Shown here: positions 26,590 through 35,277 of the stretch, piece by piece | Position numbering within the stretch: the first letter of the stretch is position 1 | Layout of the letters: the number at the start of each line of letters is the position of its first letter | Assembly (NCBI GenBank): GCA_963824985.1 | Contig: CAWGRQ010000001.1 | Span: forward strand, 62,001-126,000 | Direction of reading: 5' to 3' | Origin: JAFNAG01 sp963824985 | Lineage (GTDB): Bacteria; Acidobacteriota; UBA6911 | DNA length: 64,000 nucleotides | Translations under genes and position numbers: made by a program | Notes under the pieces: generated by a model | Databases searched by the model: none | Told to the model about the DNA's origin: nothing | The model's input: the letters and a program-made list of their open reading frames with translations, nothing else

Positions 26590-27648
26590 TTAGCGCAACA
26601 GTCCGAGGCGTGCCGTCAGCCACAGGAACCCGCATGCCATCCTGCCGATCGGATCCAGAAGAATCCAGTCCTTGCCGATGATGCTCGCGACGGGTTTTCC
26701 CTTATAGTGGGCGATGTTTCTGTAGCCGGCGATGAAACTGAAGACCCGAAGCGTAAGCTTCCACCGCAAAGGCGCAAAGTAATCGCTTGTGATCAGCGGA
26801 AACGTGCGTCCTGATTTGATTTCCCCGACAAAGGTGGCGGCGTCAAGGTCGTCGCGGGAGGCACAAAGGGCTGAGCTCGGCGCCAGCAAGTGGCTGTCAC
26901 CGCCGCCGACCACCGGTTTCCCGACCTGCCGCGCAAGCGCCAAAACCCGGTCGTTTTCCCTGCGATCGCGCATCCCGTTGTATTCCAGGGCATGGATGCC
27001 CCAGTCGAAACGTTGGAGCAGTTCCAGGACCGGTATGGGACGGTCCCGGTCGCCGTCCCAGGGCAGGAGCGGGTGATTCAACACGACCAGGCAATCCAGG
27101 GAGCGGAGACGCTCGAACAGGTCATCCAATCTGCCTTCACGGGCAGCGGCCTGAAGCTCGCAGTGGAGCGCCTCGACGTTTTTTTCGGGAAGTCCCGTTA
27201 TGCCGAGGTGAAACAGGTGCTCCTGGAACCTGACGGACAATTCCTCTCCGAGGGCGACGCTCTTCCCGCAGCCGCTCTGGTTCCGGACAAGTTCCAATCC
27301 TCCGCTGACGCTGTCATGATCCGTGATGGCCAGCAGCAGGCGGCCGAACCCAAGACGGGCAACATGTTCGGATTCCATGCGCCAGACATCCGCCGGCGTG
27401 AAAGGAGGGTTGTATTTCAGATCCGCATAGCTGAGATTCTCCTCCGCGCCCAGGCCAAAGGAACGCTGCAGGAGGCCGCGGAATGGACGCATATAGGGAA
27501 AGGTCACCACCCGGTTGAGAGTGGCCAGGTTCTCGACCGAATGTGATGAATGGTTGTGCAGCGAAGCGACGGATCGGAACTCCCGCGCGGGCAGTCTGCA
27601 GGCGCGGTATTCATAGCGGTCAATCACCCAGCAGGCATCGCGGCTCAT
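26590..27648 (-). CDS. PHP-domain metal-dependent phosphoesterase
   Basis: 352 residues. PHP motifs: SLHNHSSHS (motif 1 histidines), AITDHDS (motif 2), LNHPLLPWDG and GGGDSH (later metal ligands). These predict hydrolysis of a phosphoester with two or three metals. A hydrophobic C-terminal segment (FSFIAGYRNIAHYKG...) may sit at the membrane. The gene lies 5 nt after the FabG gene, so co-transcribed. In a lipid locus it might dephosphorylate a lipid head group, but this rests only on context. Confidence 0.82.
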   Translation of the reverse strand: MSRDACWVIDRYEYRACRLPAREFRSVASLHNHSSHSVENLATLNRVVTFPYMRPFRGLLQRSFGLGAEENLSYADLKYNPPFTPADVWRMESEHVARLGFGRLLLAITDHDSVSGGLELVRNQSGCGKSVALGEELSVRFQEHLFHLGITGLPEKNVEALHCELQAAAREGRLDDLFERLRSLDCLVVLNHPLLPWDGDRDRPIPVLELLQRFDWGIHALEYNGMRDRRENDRVLALARQVGKPVVGGGDSHLLAPSSALCASRDDLDAATFVGEIKSGRTFPLITSDYFAPLRWKLTLRVFSFIAGYRNIAHYKGKPVASIIGKDWILLDPIGRMACGFLWLTARLGLLR

Positions 27649-27653
27649 CGGGC

Positions 27654-28394
27654 TTAAAGCAGCCCTCCATCCACTGCTATGATCTGACCGGTTATGTAGC
27701 TCGCGCCCTCAGAGCCGAGAAATACTGCCACGGATGCGACCTCTTCGGGTCTGCCGAACCTTGCCAGGGGAATTTCGGTGAGGAGCTTCCGGCCCTCCTT
27801 CTCGATAAGCGCCGTGGTCATTCGGGTCTCGATCACCCCCGGGCAGAGCCCATTCACCCGGATATGGAACCGCCCCATTTCCCGGGCGAGAGCCCTGGTA
27901 AACGCGATCACGGCCCCTTTCGCCGCCGAATAGTTGCACTGGCCTGCCTGGCCGCGGATTCCGCTGGGAGAGACGATATTGGTAATGACTCCGCCGCCAA
28001 GGTGCATCATCCCTCGGAGCGCCAGTTGAGAACAGACATAGGTTCCTCGCAGGCTGGCATCCAGTACCCGATCCCACTGCTCGTCGGTGAGAAGCATCAG
28101 CGGGGCATCTTCAGTCACGCCGGCATTGTTAACCAGGTAGCCTAGAAACCCCCATTCGGCTTCGATCGTCGCAAAGAGGCGCTCTGCATCGGCACGGGCG
28201 GCCACATCTCCCTGCAGCGGCATGGCTTCGCCGCCGGCGGCCTGAATTTTCTCGACGATTTCCGCGGCGCCTTGCGCATTGCTTTTGAAGTTGACCGCAA
28301 CGCGGTACCCGGAAGCAGCCAGATATTTGGCGATGGCCGCGCCAATCCCGGAGGCGGCTCCCGTCACCAACGCGTTTTGTTTCTCTCTGCCCAT
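27654..28394 (-). CDS. fabG: 3-oxoacyl-ACP reductase FabG-like SDR
   Basis: 246 residues. TGAASGIG cofactor motif, NNAG, active-site Ser in NIVSPSGI and YSAAK, plus the C-terminal YITGQIIAVDGG. Full length for FabG. It would reduce 3-ketoacyl-ACP in the island's own acyl assembly line, together with the FabZ-like dehydratase at 9.9 kb and the KS pair at 36-38 kb. First gene of a short FabG-PHP-ACP transcript. Confidence 0.88.
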   Translation of the reverse strand: MGREKQNALVTGAASGIGAAIAKYLAASGYRVAVNFKSNAQGAAEIVEKIQAAGGEAMPLQGDVAARADAERLFATIEAEWGFLGYLVNNAGVTEDAPLMLLTDEQWDRVLDASLRGTYVCSQLALRGMMHLGGGVITNIVSPSGIRGQAGQCNYSAAKGAVIAFTRALAREMGRFHIRVNGLCPGVIETRMTTALIEKEGRKLLTEIPLARFGRPEEVASVAVFLGSEGASYITGQIIAVDGGLL

Positions 28395-28498
28395 TGCCGA
28401 CCACCCATTTCATATTGTATTTCAGGAGTAAGGCTGGCGCACACAGCGGGGCCCGGGGGGCGGGCCATCAGCCTTGCTCGATCGTCCGGAACGTTTGA

Positions 28499-31468
28499 TT
28501 ACCGCAGGTTCTTGAAGATCAGCAAATAGACTCCCCAGCGGGAATTGTACCGGTCGATGTTGCCTTTGAGCGCATAAGTGACCATTCCCTGAAAGTACGC
28601 TCCCCAGGGCCCGGCGGTGCCAAAATCCATTTCCAGGCCATCAAAGGCTCGAAAGTGATTCGACTCCGTGCGGTTCCTTGCCCAGGCATGGTTGTAATAC
28701 CCCTCCAGCCTGATGAAATCGAGAATGTTGATGCCGTGACTGACGCTGGCGATCCCGACATCATCGAAGGAGTCGGTGCCGCCGGGTATCCCCTTGATCC
28801 GCGGATAGCCCACAAAGGAAGGTTTGTACCTGGTGAACCGGTCGAGCTTGTCTCCTCCATAATAATTGAGTTCGAAGCCCGTCTTCATGAATTTGCCGTA
28901 GAAAAAGTTCTTCTTGAACTCACCATAATAAACATCGTAGGTATTGCTGACCGATTCACTTGAAGATGTCGACAGCCCGAAATCATGCCATCCGGGCCGC
29001 CACCCTCTCGATCCGCCCACATTCAGAATGTAACCGCTGCGGGCGTACTTGAGATCGAAGCCGGGCAGGAGGGTCGCTCCGCTCTGCGGTGTGACGAAGT
29101 CCTTGGAGGTGTCGCCGGTAGTCCGATAATAGTTGTAGGGCACATACATCGTTCCTGTGAGGCACAAGTCGTTGGTGGCTTGCCAGCTGGCCCTGAGGCC
29201 GACAGACTCCTCGAACTGCCAGACACTCTCTTCCTTGATTTCCGTGTTTCCCGAATACACCCGGTTATTGCCCGGCAATCCGGAAAGCAGCAGGTCTACA
29301 CTCAGGCGATACTTTCCCTGCCACTGCTTTGACATGTTGGCGGCAAGGAATGGGCCGGCGAAGAGAACGTTCAATTGGGCCCCGGTTTTTCGATAGTTGA
29401 AATCCGTGAATCCCAGCCCGAAAAGAGGGATGGGGAAATCATAGGAGCCATCATACATGGTACCGGCCAGCAGGGATCTGACGCTGGTCTTGCGCGGCAC
29501 GAGCACCCGGCGATCGCCTTCCTTGCGCAGAACCTGCAATCCGGTTTCCGTATCGCGATAGATGGTGCTGTTCGACAGGCGCGCGGCCGTCAGGGAAGCG
29601 TCGAAACCATCCCCGTTGATCATGTAGTCGGTAAAATTGTAGGTGCGTTCCACGATGAAATTGCGGCCGGCGGCATTGAGCGTCTGCTGTGCATAGATGG
29701 ACTGGATCAGATTGAATTCATTCCCGGCCGCATCCTTGACGAGAACAAATTTCTGCGTCTCGACATTGGACACCGAGCTGCTGTCCGTCCCTTTCTGCCG
29801 GAGTTCCATCTTGACTTGCCGGAACGTGCTCCCTTCGATCCAGATCCGCCCGCTGTATAAAAGCTCTTTCTGATCCGTCGGCTCGAAATCGAGAACATAG
29901 CAATATTGGCCGTCGACGCGGTCCGTGCCCTGAAGCCGGTATGCGTATTTTTCCGTCAGCTTCAGCTCCAGGGGCGGAGTCATTACCTTTTGCGGTTCCA
30001 GCTGTGGCAGGGGGAATTCCCAGCGCCCCTTGACTTTCACCCCGTTCACATACAGATCCGACTGCACCCATTCCGTGAGGCCGTCGCGGTTCCAGAACTG
30101 CTGGAACCGTAATGAAACATCGAACCCGGAACCGAGTCCGGCGTTCTGGAAATGCAGTCCCATCAAACACCGGGCGATGTAGTGATTGAGGATTTGACGC
30201 TGGGATTCCTTATATTGCTGCCACCGCGCGATAATTTCCTCGACCGTCAGATCGGGGCGCGCCGTCACCTCGATTTCGGAATAGAGCTGTTTCTGGGACG
30301 GCTCAACATCGCGAATCAGGATAAAGGTGTATCCGGGCTCCAAAACGCAAGCCTGCATCAGGCCGGTGGCGTCTTTTTTCATTTCTTCCGGCACTGCCTG
30401 GCGCCCCGTGAGCGCGTTGTACCACTGGATTTCATATTGACCGCCAACGGGCCCATGGAGCCGGGCGGTATTCCCCCTACCGGCGGCAGGGAGCTTGAGC
30501 ATGATTCCGGCGTTTTTGGTGCCCGGGAGCGTGAATACCTTGTATTCCGCGTTTGGAGCCCCATCGACGGTCACGGAAAAAGGGGAGACGCCGGGGGCAA
30601 CCGTGACCACATCGCTCGGAAGAAACCGGGTCAGGAAGCGTTTGACTTCGCACATCCGGCTCAGCGAAGGTGCGCCGGGCTGATCAACCCACAGCACGAC
30701 GACCGAAGATCCGGCCGCGGAAATGCTGGCATCCAGGAAGTTCGCCGCGATCTTCTCGGCCTCGGCGCCCGGTTCGGAGGTCAGGCGCAGAAACACGGGT
30801 TTATTCAGAGCCTGTTCGGCGACCCAGGCGGCCTGCTTCTGCCATGAATCACCGTAGCTGAGCCCCAGGGTGTCATAGTAACTGGCCAGCCGCCGCACCA
30901 GGGCTCCATTGTCTTCCATGAATCCGGGAGGAAGAGACAGCACCAGATCCAGCTTGTCCTGCTTAGCTTTCACCTTGATCGCGATGTCGGCGAGAACGAA
31001 ACTTGAGATTTCCGGTGCGGGAAGGGGAGGGGCCACCTCGACCATCAGGCCGCGGACCGTCGCCAGGTTCAACGGCAACCGGTTGATGACATTGGCGACG
31101 CGCGCCGTGATCGCGGCCTCCTGATCCCGCCCCATCTTCGCCACGCCCCCGCCTGTGATTCTGACCCGTACGTAAAACTGCATCTCCTCTGAGAGGGAGT
31201 TAAGGATCTTCTCCTGGACTTCAAAGTTGCCGCCGCTCTCATCGTTGTTGTCGAGATCGATATTGACGGGAGGCAAAATCACAATCGCGTCCGTCAATCC
31301 GCAGCTATTTGCAACCCTGGCGATCTCAGTCAGGTCTCCGTTTTGAGAGATGGAAAAGCCAAATCTGGGAATCGCCGCGGAGCCCAACAGGGAGTTGGAT
31401 TCGAGCAGCACGATCAGGATCAGCAGAACCGGCGGAATAATCAGTTTTGCAGGGCTGGTTCTCGTCAT
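28499..31468 (-). CDS. Large outer-membrane composite protein (carrier-like domain plus beta-barrel)
   Basis: 989 residues. N-terminal signal/anchor helix (LIIPPVLLILIVLLESNSLLG). Residues 30-330 look like a TIM-barrel or glycosidase-like alpha/beta region (RFGFSISQNGDLTEIARVAN, VVVLWVDQPGAPS). Around 450-620 a beta-rich unit with YCYVLDFEPTDQ, GRIWIEGSTFRQVKMEL and QSIYAQQTL resembles LolA/LppX-like lipid carriers. From about 660 alternating strands run to the end, WGVYLLIFKNLR, as in outer-membrane barrels. I do not recognise the whole protein. A carrier-like domain fused to a barrel inside a lipid locus suggests delivery of the product to the outer leaflet. Confidence 0.6.
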   Translation of the reverse strand: MTRTSPAKLIIPPVLLILIVLLESNSLLGSAAIPRFGFSISQNGDLTEIARVANSCGLTDAIVILPPVNIDLDNNDESGGNFEVQEKILNSLSEEMQFYVRVRITGGGVAKMGRDQEAAITARVANVINRLPLNLATVRGLMVEVAPPLPAPEISSFVLADIAIKVKAKQDKLDLVLSLPPGFMEDNGALVRRLASYYDTLGLSYGDSWQKQAAWVAEQALNKPVFLRLTSEPGAEAEKIAANFLDASISAAGSSVVVLWVDQPGAPSLSRMCEVKRFLTRFLPSDVVTVAPGVSPFSVTVDGAPNAEYKVFTLPGTKNAGIMLKLPAAGRGNTARLHGPVGGQYEIQWYNALTGRQAVPEEMKKDATGLMQACVLEPGYTFILIRDVEPSQKQLYSEIEVTARPDLTVEEIIARWQQYKESQRQILNHYIARCLMGLHFQNAGLGSGFDVSLRFQQFWNRDGLTEWVQSDLYVNGVKVKGRWEFPLPQLEPQKVMTPPLELKLTEKYAYRLQGTDRVDGQYCYVLDFEPTDQKELLYSGRIWIEGSTFRQVKMELRQKGTDSSSVSNVETQKFVLVKDAAGNEFNLIQSIYAQQTLNAAGRNFIVERTYNFTDYMINGDGFDASLTAARLSNSTIYRDTETGLQVLRKEGDRRVLVPRKTSVRSLLAGTMYDGSYDFPIPLFGLGFTDFNYRKTGAQLNVLFAGPFLAANMSKQWQGKYRLSVDLLLSGLPGNNRVYSGNTEIKEESVWQFEESVGLRASWQATNDLCLTGTMYVPYNYYRTTGDTSKDFVTPQSGATLLPGFDLKYARSGYILNVGGSRGWRPGWHDFGLSTSSSESVSNTYDVYYGEFKKNFFYGKFMKTGFELNYYGGDKLDRFTRYKPSFVGYPRIKGIPGGTDSFDDVGIASVSHGINILDFIRLEGYYNHAWARNRTESNHFRAFDGLEMDFGTAGPWGAYFQGMVTYALKGNIDRYNSRWGVYLLIFKNLR

Positions 31469-31630
31469 GGCAAAAGATCCTCGGATTGAAGTTCGTCATC
31501 CTGCCCGGAAATTTCCGAAGGGGCGTAGAAGATTCAGCTCCGGGAGCAGAAGCTCTTAAACTATGCCCGCAGGATCGGGCGCGCAGGAGAGGACAGCTGC
31601 CGATTGACACGCGGGTAGACCGACACCTCT

Positions 31631-33226
31631 TTATACGGAGCCGCCCGGCAGGGAGTTGCGCTGGTTTCCGACTGTTTCGTCGTTGTCTCCCGGCGACGGC
31701 TGTGCCGTCCCGCGAGTCTGCACAGAGTCGGCCTTGCGAGACGCTTCTTCCGCGGCTCGATATCGTGGGCCGGCATTATAGCTGCAAAACGGAACCATTT
31801 CCCCTCCGGTAGTGACATATTGGACGATGCAGCGCTGCACCCGGCGAAAATTGTAGTTGTGGGAATCCATGAAGTGCATGCCGGCAACGAACATGCCGTT
31901 GAAGCCCTTTCTGAACCACTCCGGCGCCCGTCCCCAGGATTTGTCCTCCCATCCATCCAGACTGCGAAGCAGCCTCAGAAAGGTGAGCCCTTTGGGAGCG
32001 TTTCGCTTGTCGAAACAGCCGGCCAGAGCCTCCAGTTCCCGCAAATGGGAAATCTTCTGCCGCAACCCTTCTCCCGGCTTTTTGGCGGAAAGATTCCCGA
32101 TTAGTTTCAGAAACCGGTCCATATCCAGAAACGTGTTCAGACAGACGGGTCGATTCTTCTCATCGATGTAAAAATAGGTCCCCAACGAACAATGGGCATC
32201 GCAGGCCGGTGAAGGCAGAGCCTCGCCTCGGATCCGGCTCACACCCTGACAAATCATGGATACGGCGTTCAGGGGGAACCAATCCTCAGGGAACCGGGTC
32301 AAGCCGGTCTGGTTGCCGAATTCCATCGCCATATCGGCAAGGTTGAACGGATTCTCCTCTCGGGAGCTGATTTGCACGCGTCCGATAAAGGCGGCAGGCT
32401 GGATGCTGATGCCCGTAATATGGCGGCTGTATTGGAGAGCAAATTTAAAGATCGGGCCGATCTGGTCGACATTGATGCCGGCGGCAATGGTCGGCACCAG
32501 GACAATCCGCATGTTGGTGCGCGCGATATTTTCGACGACGGTCGTCTTTTCCTGCAAGAGTCGCTTTCCGCGCAATTCGAGATAAACGTCATCGCTCATC
32601 GCATCAAACTGCAGGTACAGAGTGTGCAGCCCCATCTCCTCGCATCGCGAAACAAAGTCAGCATCGGCGAAACGGCTGCCGTTGGTAGCCACTTGAATGT
32701 GCGTAAATCCCATATCGCGGGCCATGCGCACGATTTGCGGAAACTGTGGATGCAGCGTGGGTTCCCCGCCGGAGAATTGAACATTACGGCAGGGAGCGCC
32801 GGACTGCCTTAACAGCACTTCGAGCATTTTCCGGACCGTGCCCGAATCGAGGAAATAAGAGGGGCCGCGCGCTCCATTCCCGGCAAAACAGAGAGGGCAG
32901 CTGTAGTTACAGCTGTTGGTCAGGTCAATGACCCCCAGCGTGGGGGAAATGGAACTCAGGGGGTGATACTCGTCATTCCGGATCTGCCCCGGGGAATGCT
33001 TGGGGCCGTCAAGCAAGGGAAACAGAACCCGATTCCATTCCTCCAGCCGTCGATAAAGCTCAGAGTTGGAGAACAGGAGCGATTCGCTAACACCATGCTG
33101 CTCGCACCGGGAACTCTGATAAATCTTGCCGTCACGCTCAATAATTGAAGAATGTATCCTTGCATCGCATCGCGGGCACAGCGAGGGAATCCGATCGATA
33201 ACGGCAGCTGACGATTCTGATTCCAT
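31631..33226 (-). CDS. Tetraether synthase-like (Tes/Mss family) radical SAM enzyme
   Basis: 531 residues from ATG 33226 (AGGA 7 nt upstream; 33244 is the alternative). Residues 17-44 carry CPRC...CEQHG, the rubredoxin-like metal site of the Tes family. The radical SAM cluster is C106/C110/C113 (CNYSCPLC). Then come QFSGGEPTLHPQFP, YLQFDAMSDDVYLELRGKRL and LVPTIAAGINVDQIGP, and the C-terminal MHFMDSHNYNFRRVQRC and GEMVPFCSYN, all characteristic of the archaeal tetraether synthase and bacterial membrane-spanning-lipid families. Those enzymes couple lipid tails by sp3 C-C bonds. The extra Cys motif (GCPxDCGxC) that precedes the SAM cluster in Tes is missing here. Substrate not determined. Confidence 0.75.
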   Translation of the reverse strand: MESESSAAVIDRIPSLCPRCDARIHSSIIERDGKIYQSSRCEQHGVSESLLFSNSELYRRLEEWNRVLFPLLDGPKHSPGQIRNDEYHPLSSISPTLGVIDLTNSCNYSCPLCFAGNGARGPSYFLDSGTVRKMLEVLLRQSGAPCRNVQFSGGEPTLHPQFPQIVRMARDMGFTHIQVATNGSRFADADFVSRCEEMGLHTLYLQFDAMSDDVYLELRGKRLLQEKTTVVENIARTNMRIVLVPTIAAGINVDQIGPIFKFALQYSRHITGISIQPAAFIGRVQISSREENPFNLADMAMEFGNQTGLTRFPEDWFPLNAVSMICQGVSRIRGEALPSPACDAHCSLGTYFYIDEKNRPVCLNTFLDMDRFLKLIGNLSAKKPGEGLRQKISHLRELEALAGCFDKRNAPKGLTFLRLLRSLDGWEDKSWGRAPEWFRKGFNGMFVAGMHFMDSHNYNFRRVQRCIVQYVTTGGEMVPFCSYNAGPRYRAAEEASRKADSVQTRGTAQPSPGDNDETVGNQRNSLPGGSV

Positions 33227-33417
33227 GACAATTCCTGATTCCATCTGTTCTCTGATTGCTGCGAAACCGGACCCGCTATCCTGAAAGCCTCACGGTTGAT
33301 CGGGAATTCGACTCCCGAGGTGGCGCAAGTATAGCGCAGCACAAACTCCGGAAACAAGTCCTATCACAGCCGCACATAAAGGCGATTCATCAGCTAAGCC
33401 AAAGAAACTAAGGGTAC

Positions 33418-33684
33418 TTACGCGCTGGGCATCGGGGGCTGGATGCCCAGTTTCGCTCTGATCGCGCGCTCGATGCTGTCAATCGTATCGAGAGCATCGC
33501 GGTCAATCTCGCGAGGCAAAAACTCAATCTTGAATCTGCGTTCGATAAAATCGATCAGTCCTACGACTCCGATGGAATCAATGATCCCGCTTGAAAGCAG
33601 AGGCGTATCATCCAGCAAATCCCGGCTTTCCCCCTCCTTCAGATAGGTATTGAAATACTGCCGCAGTGCGCCTTTGATTTCCAC
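33418..33684 (-). CDS. Acyl carrier protein (ligase-associated)
   Basis: 88 residues. Phosphopantetheine serine Ser37 in GIIDSIGVVGLIDFIE, followed by the acidic helix. This form (IIDSIGVVGLIDFIE) is common in ACPs encoded next to free-standing adenylating ligases. It starts 12 nt after the ligase stop, so the ligase probably loads it. Second dedicated ACP of the island. Confidence 0.88.
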   Translation of the reverse strand: MEIKGALRQYFNTYLKEGESRDLLDDTPLLSSGIIDSIGVVGLIDFIERRFKIEFLPREIDRDALDTIDSIERAIRAKLGIQPPMPSA

Positions 33685-33696
33685 TTCTGCTCTCCT

Positions 33697-35277
33697 CTAC
33701 AAAATCGTAGCCAAGGCGGCATAATCAACCTTCCCGCGACTGCTTCTTGGCATGATGGGCAGGAAGGTGATTTGATCGGGCATCATATACGCGGGGAGGC
33801 AGTGAGCGCAATGGGTTCTGATTTCCACTGGGGTAACGGGTGTCTGAGGATCCGCACAAACAAAGGCCGTGATGCTTGTTGTCGCGAGCCTACTCTGGCT
33901 CGAAATTACGGCTGCCTCCAGGATAGCAGGATGCCGCCGCAGCGCGGTTTCTATCTCGCCCAGTTCGATCCGGTATCCCCGGCGTTTCACCTGCCGGTCC
34001 TTCCGGCCGACGAATATGTACTGTCCAGTATCGAGTATCAGTTTTACCCGATCGCCGGTCCGATAAAATCGCTTGCCGGATGTTCCCTCCCGGGTATCGG
34101 TCACAAAGGCCTGTTCCGTTTCCCGAGCGCGCTTCCAGTACCCGAGCATCAGTGATTCGCCGGCGACCAGGAGATCCCCGGAAGTCTCACCGTGGTTTGG
34201 TTCCTGGCCGGCCGCATCCAGCATGAGTTCGGCATAAGCACAGGCATGACCGATGGGTATGGGATCGGCCGCGGCAAAATCGTCCGGGATGCGATAAGAG
34301 GTGACCACGTTGGTTTCCGTCGGGCCGTAGAGATTGTAGATTGCCGCATGAGGGACAATGGAGCGTAATCTTGAAACGTCTTGCCCGGCAAGAACTTCTC
34401 CGGCGAAGAGAGCCAACCGCAGATCCGGAAAATGTCCATGCGTAAAGCTCCTCTCAGCCAGCAGGCTTGTCAGGAGGGAGGGGACGGAGTACCAGGCGCT
34501 GATGCGCTGATGAGCCATGAATTGGGCGAGAAATCTCGGAAGCAGGACGATCTGCTCGGGAATGATCACGCAGGCGGCTCCGCAGAGCGCCATGTTGAAG
34601 ATGTCAAACGTGGAAAGATCGAAATTCAAAGAGGAAGGGCAGCCGAGTCGATCATTCCCCTCAATGTTGAATTCCCGGGCTGACCAGCTTACAAACGCGG
34701 CCACCGCCCGGTGTGAGAGCGTAACCCCCTTCGGACGTCCGGTCGAACCCGAAGTAAACAGAATCAAGGCCGGATCTTCGGGCCGGACGCTGGTTTCCCG
34801 CACCGCTACCTCGATGCCCCCGATCGCCTCCGCCCAGGAAAAGAGCTTCCCCGCCTTCAAATCACAAACTGACGGCGAGTTTGAGGTTAAGCCGGGAACG
34901 CGGGACAGGGAAGGTATCCGCTGCGCCACTTTCGGGTCCCCCGGGGTCACAACGAAACGCGGGGTGCAATCGGCAAGGTTGTCTTCGATCCGTTCCGCGG
35001 GCCACCTCGGCTCTATAGGAACATAGATTCCGCCGGCAATCAGAATGCCAAACAGGGAGATGATCGCCTCGGTCGACTTCGGCAAGATAAGTGCCACCCG
35101 ATCGCCCTGGACGAGTCCATGCGCCTGCAGCGTCGCCGCGAAGGCGAGGGCCTGCTCCAACAACTGATCAAACGGAGTGAGCCGTCCGTCTTCGTCGATG
35201 GCGATGGTGCCGCCATGGCGCCTTGCGGATGCGACCAGGAAGGAATGCAGCAGTGGCGAATCTTCATGCGCGTGCAA
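33697..35277 (-). CDS. Free-standing adenylation enzyme (acyl/aminoacyl-ACP ligase)
   Basis: 526 residues, ANL superfamily. Core motifs: LFTSGSTGRPKGVTLSH (A3), NLYGPTETNVVTS (A5), FYRTGDRVK (A7), FVGRKDRQVKRRGYRIELGE (A8) and the C-terminal SSRGKVDYAAL (catalytic Lys). It is closer to stand-alone amino-acid/D-alanyl-type adenylation domains than to fatty acyl-CoA synthetases. It probably activates a carboxylic acid starter or an amino acid and loads the ACP encoded just downstream. It overlaps the KASIII-like gene by 14 nt. Confidence 0.85.
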   Translation of the reverse strand: MHAHEDSPLLHSFLVASARRHGGTIAIDEDGRLTPFDQLLEQALAFAATLQAHGLVQGDRVALILPKSTEAIISLFGILIAGGIYVPIEPRWPAERIEDNLADCTPRFVVTPGDPKVAQRIPSLSRVPGLTSNSPSVCDLKAGKLFSWAEAIGGIEVAVRETSVRPEDPALILFTSGSTGRPKGVTLSHRAVAAFVSWSAREFNIEGNDRLGCPSSLNFDLSTFDIFNMALCGAACVIIPEQIVLLPRFLAQFMAHQRISAWYSVPSLLTSLLAERSFTHGHFPDLRLALFAGEVLAGQDVSRLRSIVPHAAIYNLYGPTETNVVTSYRIPDDFAAADPIPIGHACAYAELMLDAAGQEPNHGETSGDLLVAGESLMLGYWKRARETEQAFVTDTREGTSGKRFYRTGDRVKLILDTGQYIFVGRKDRQVKRRGYRIELGEIETALRRHPAILEAAVISSQSRLATTSITAFVCADPQTPVTPVEIRTHCAHCLPAYMMPDQITFLPIMPRSSRGKVDYAALATIL

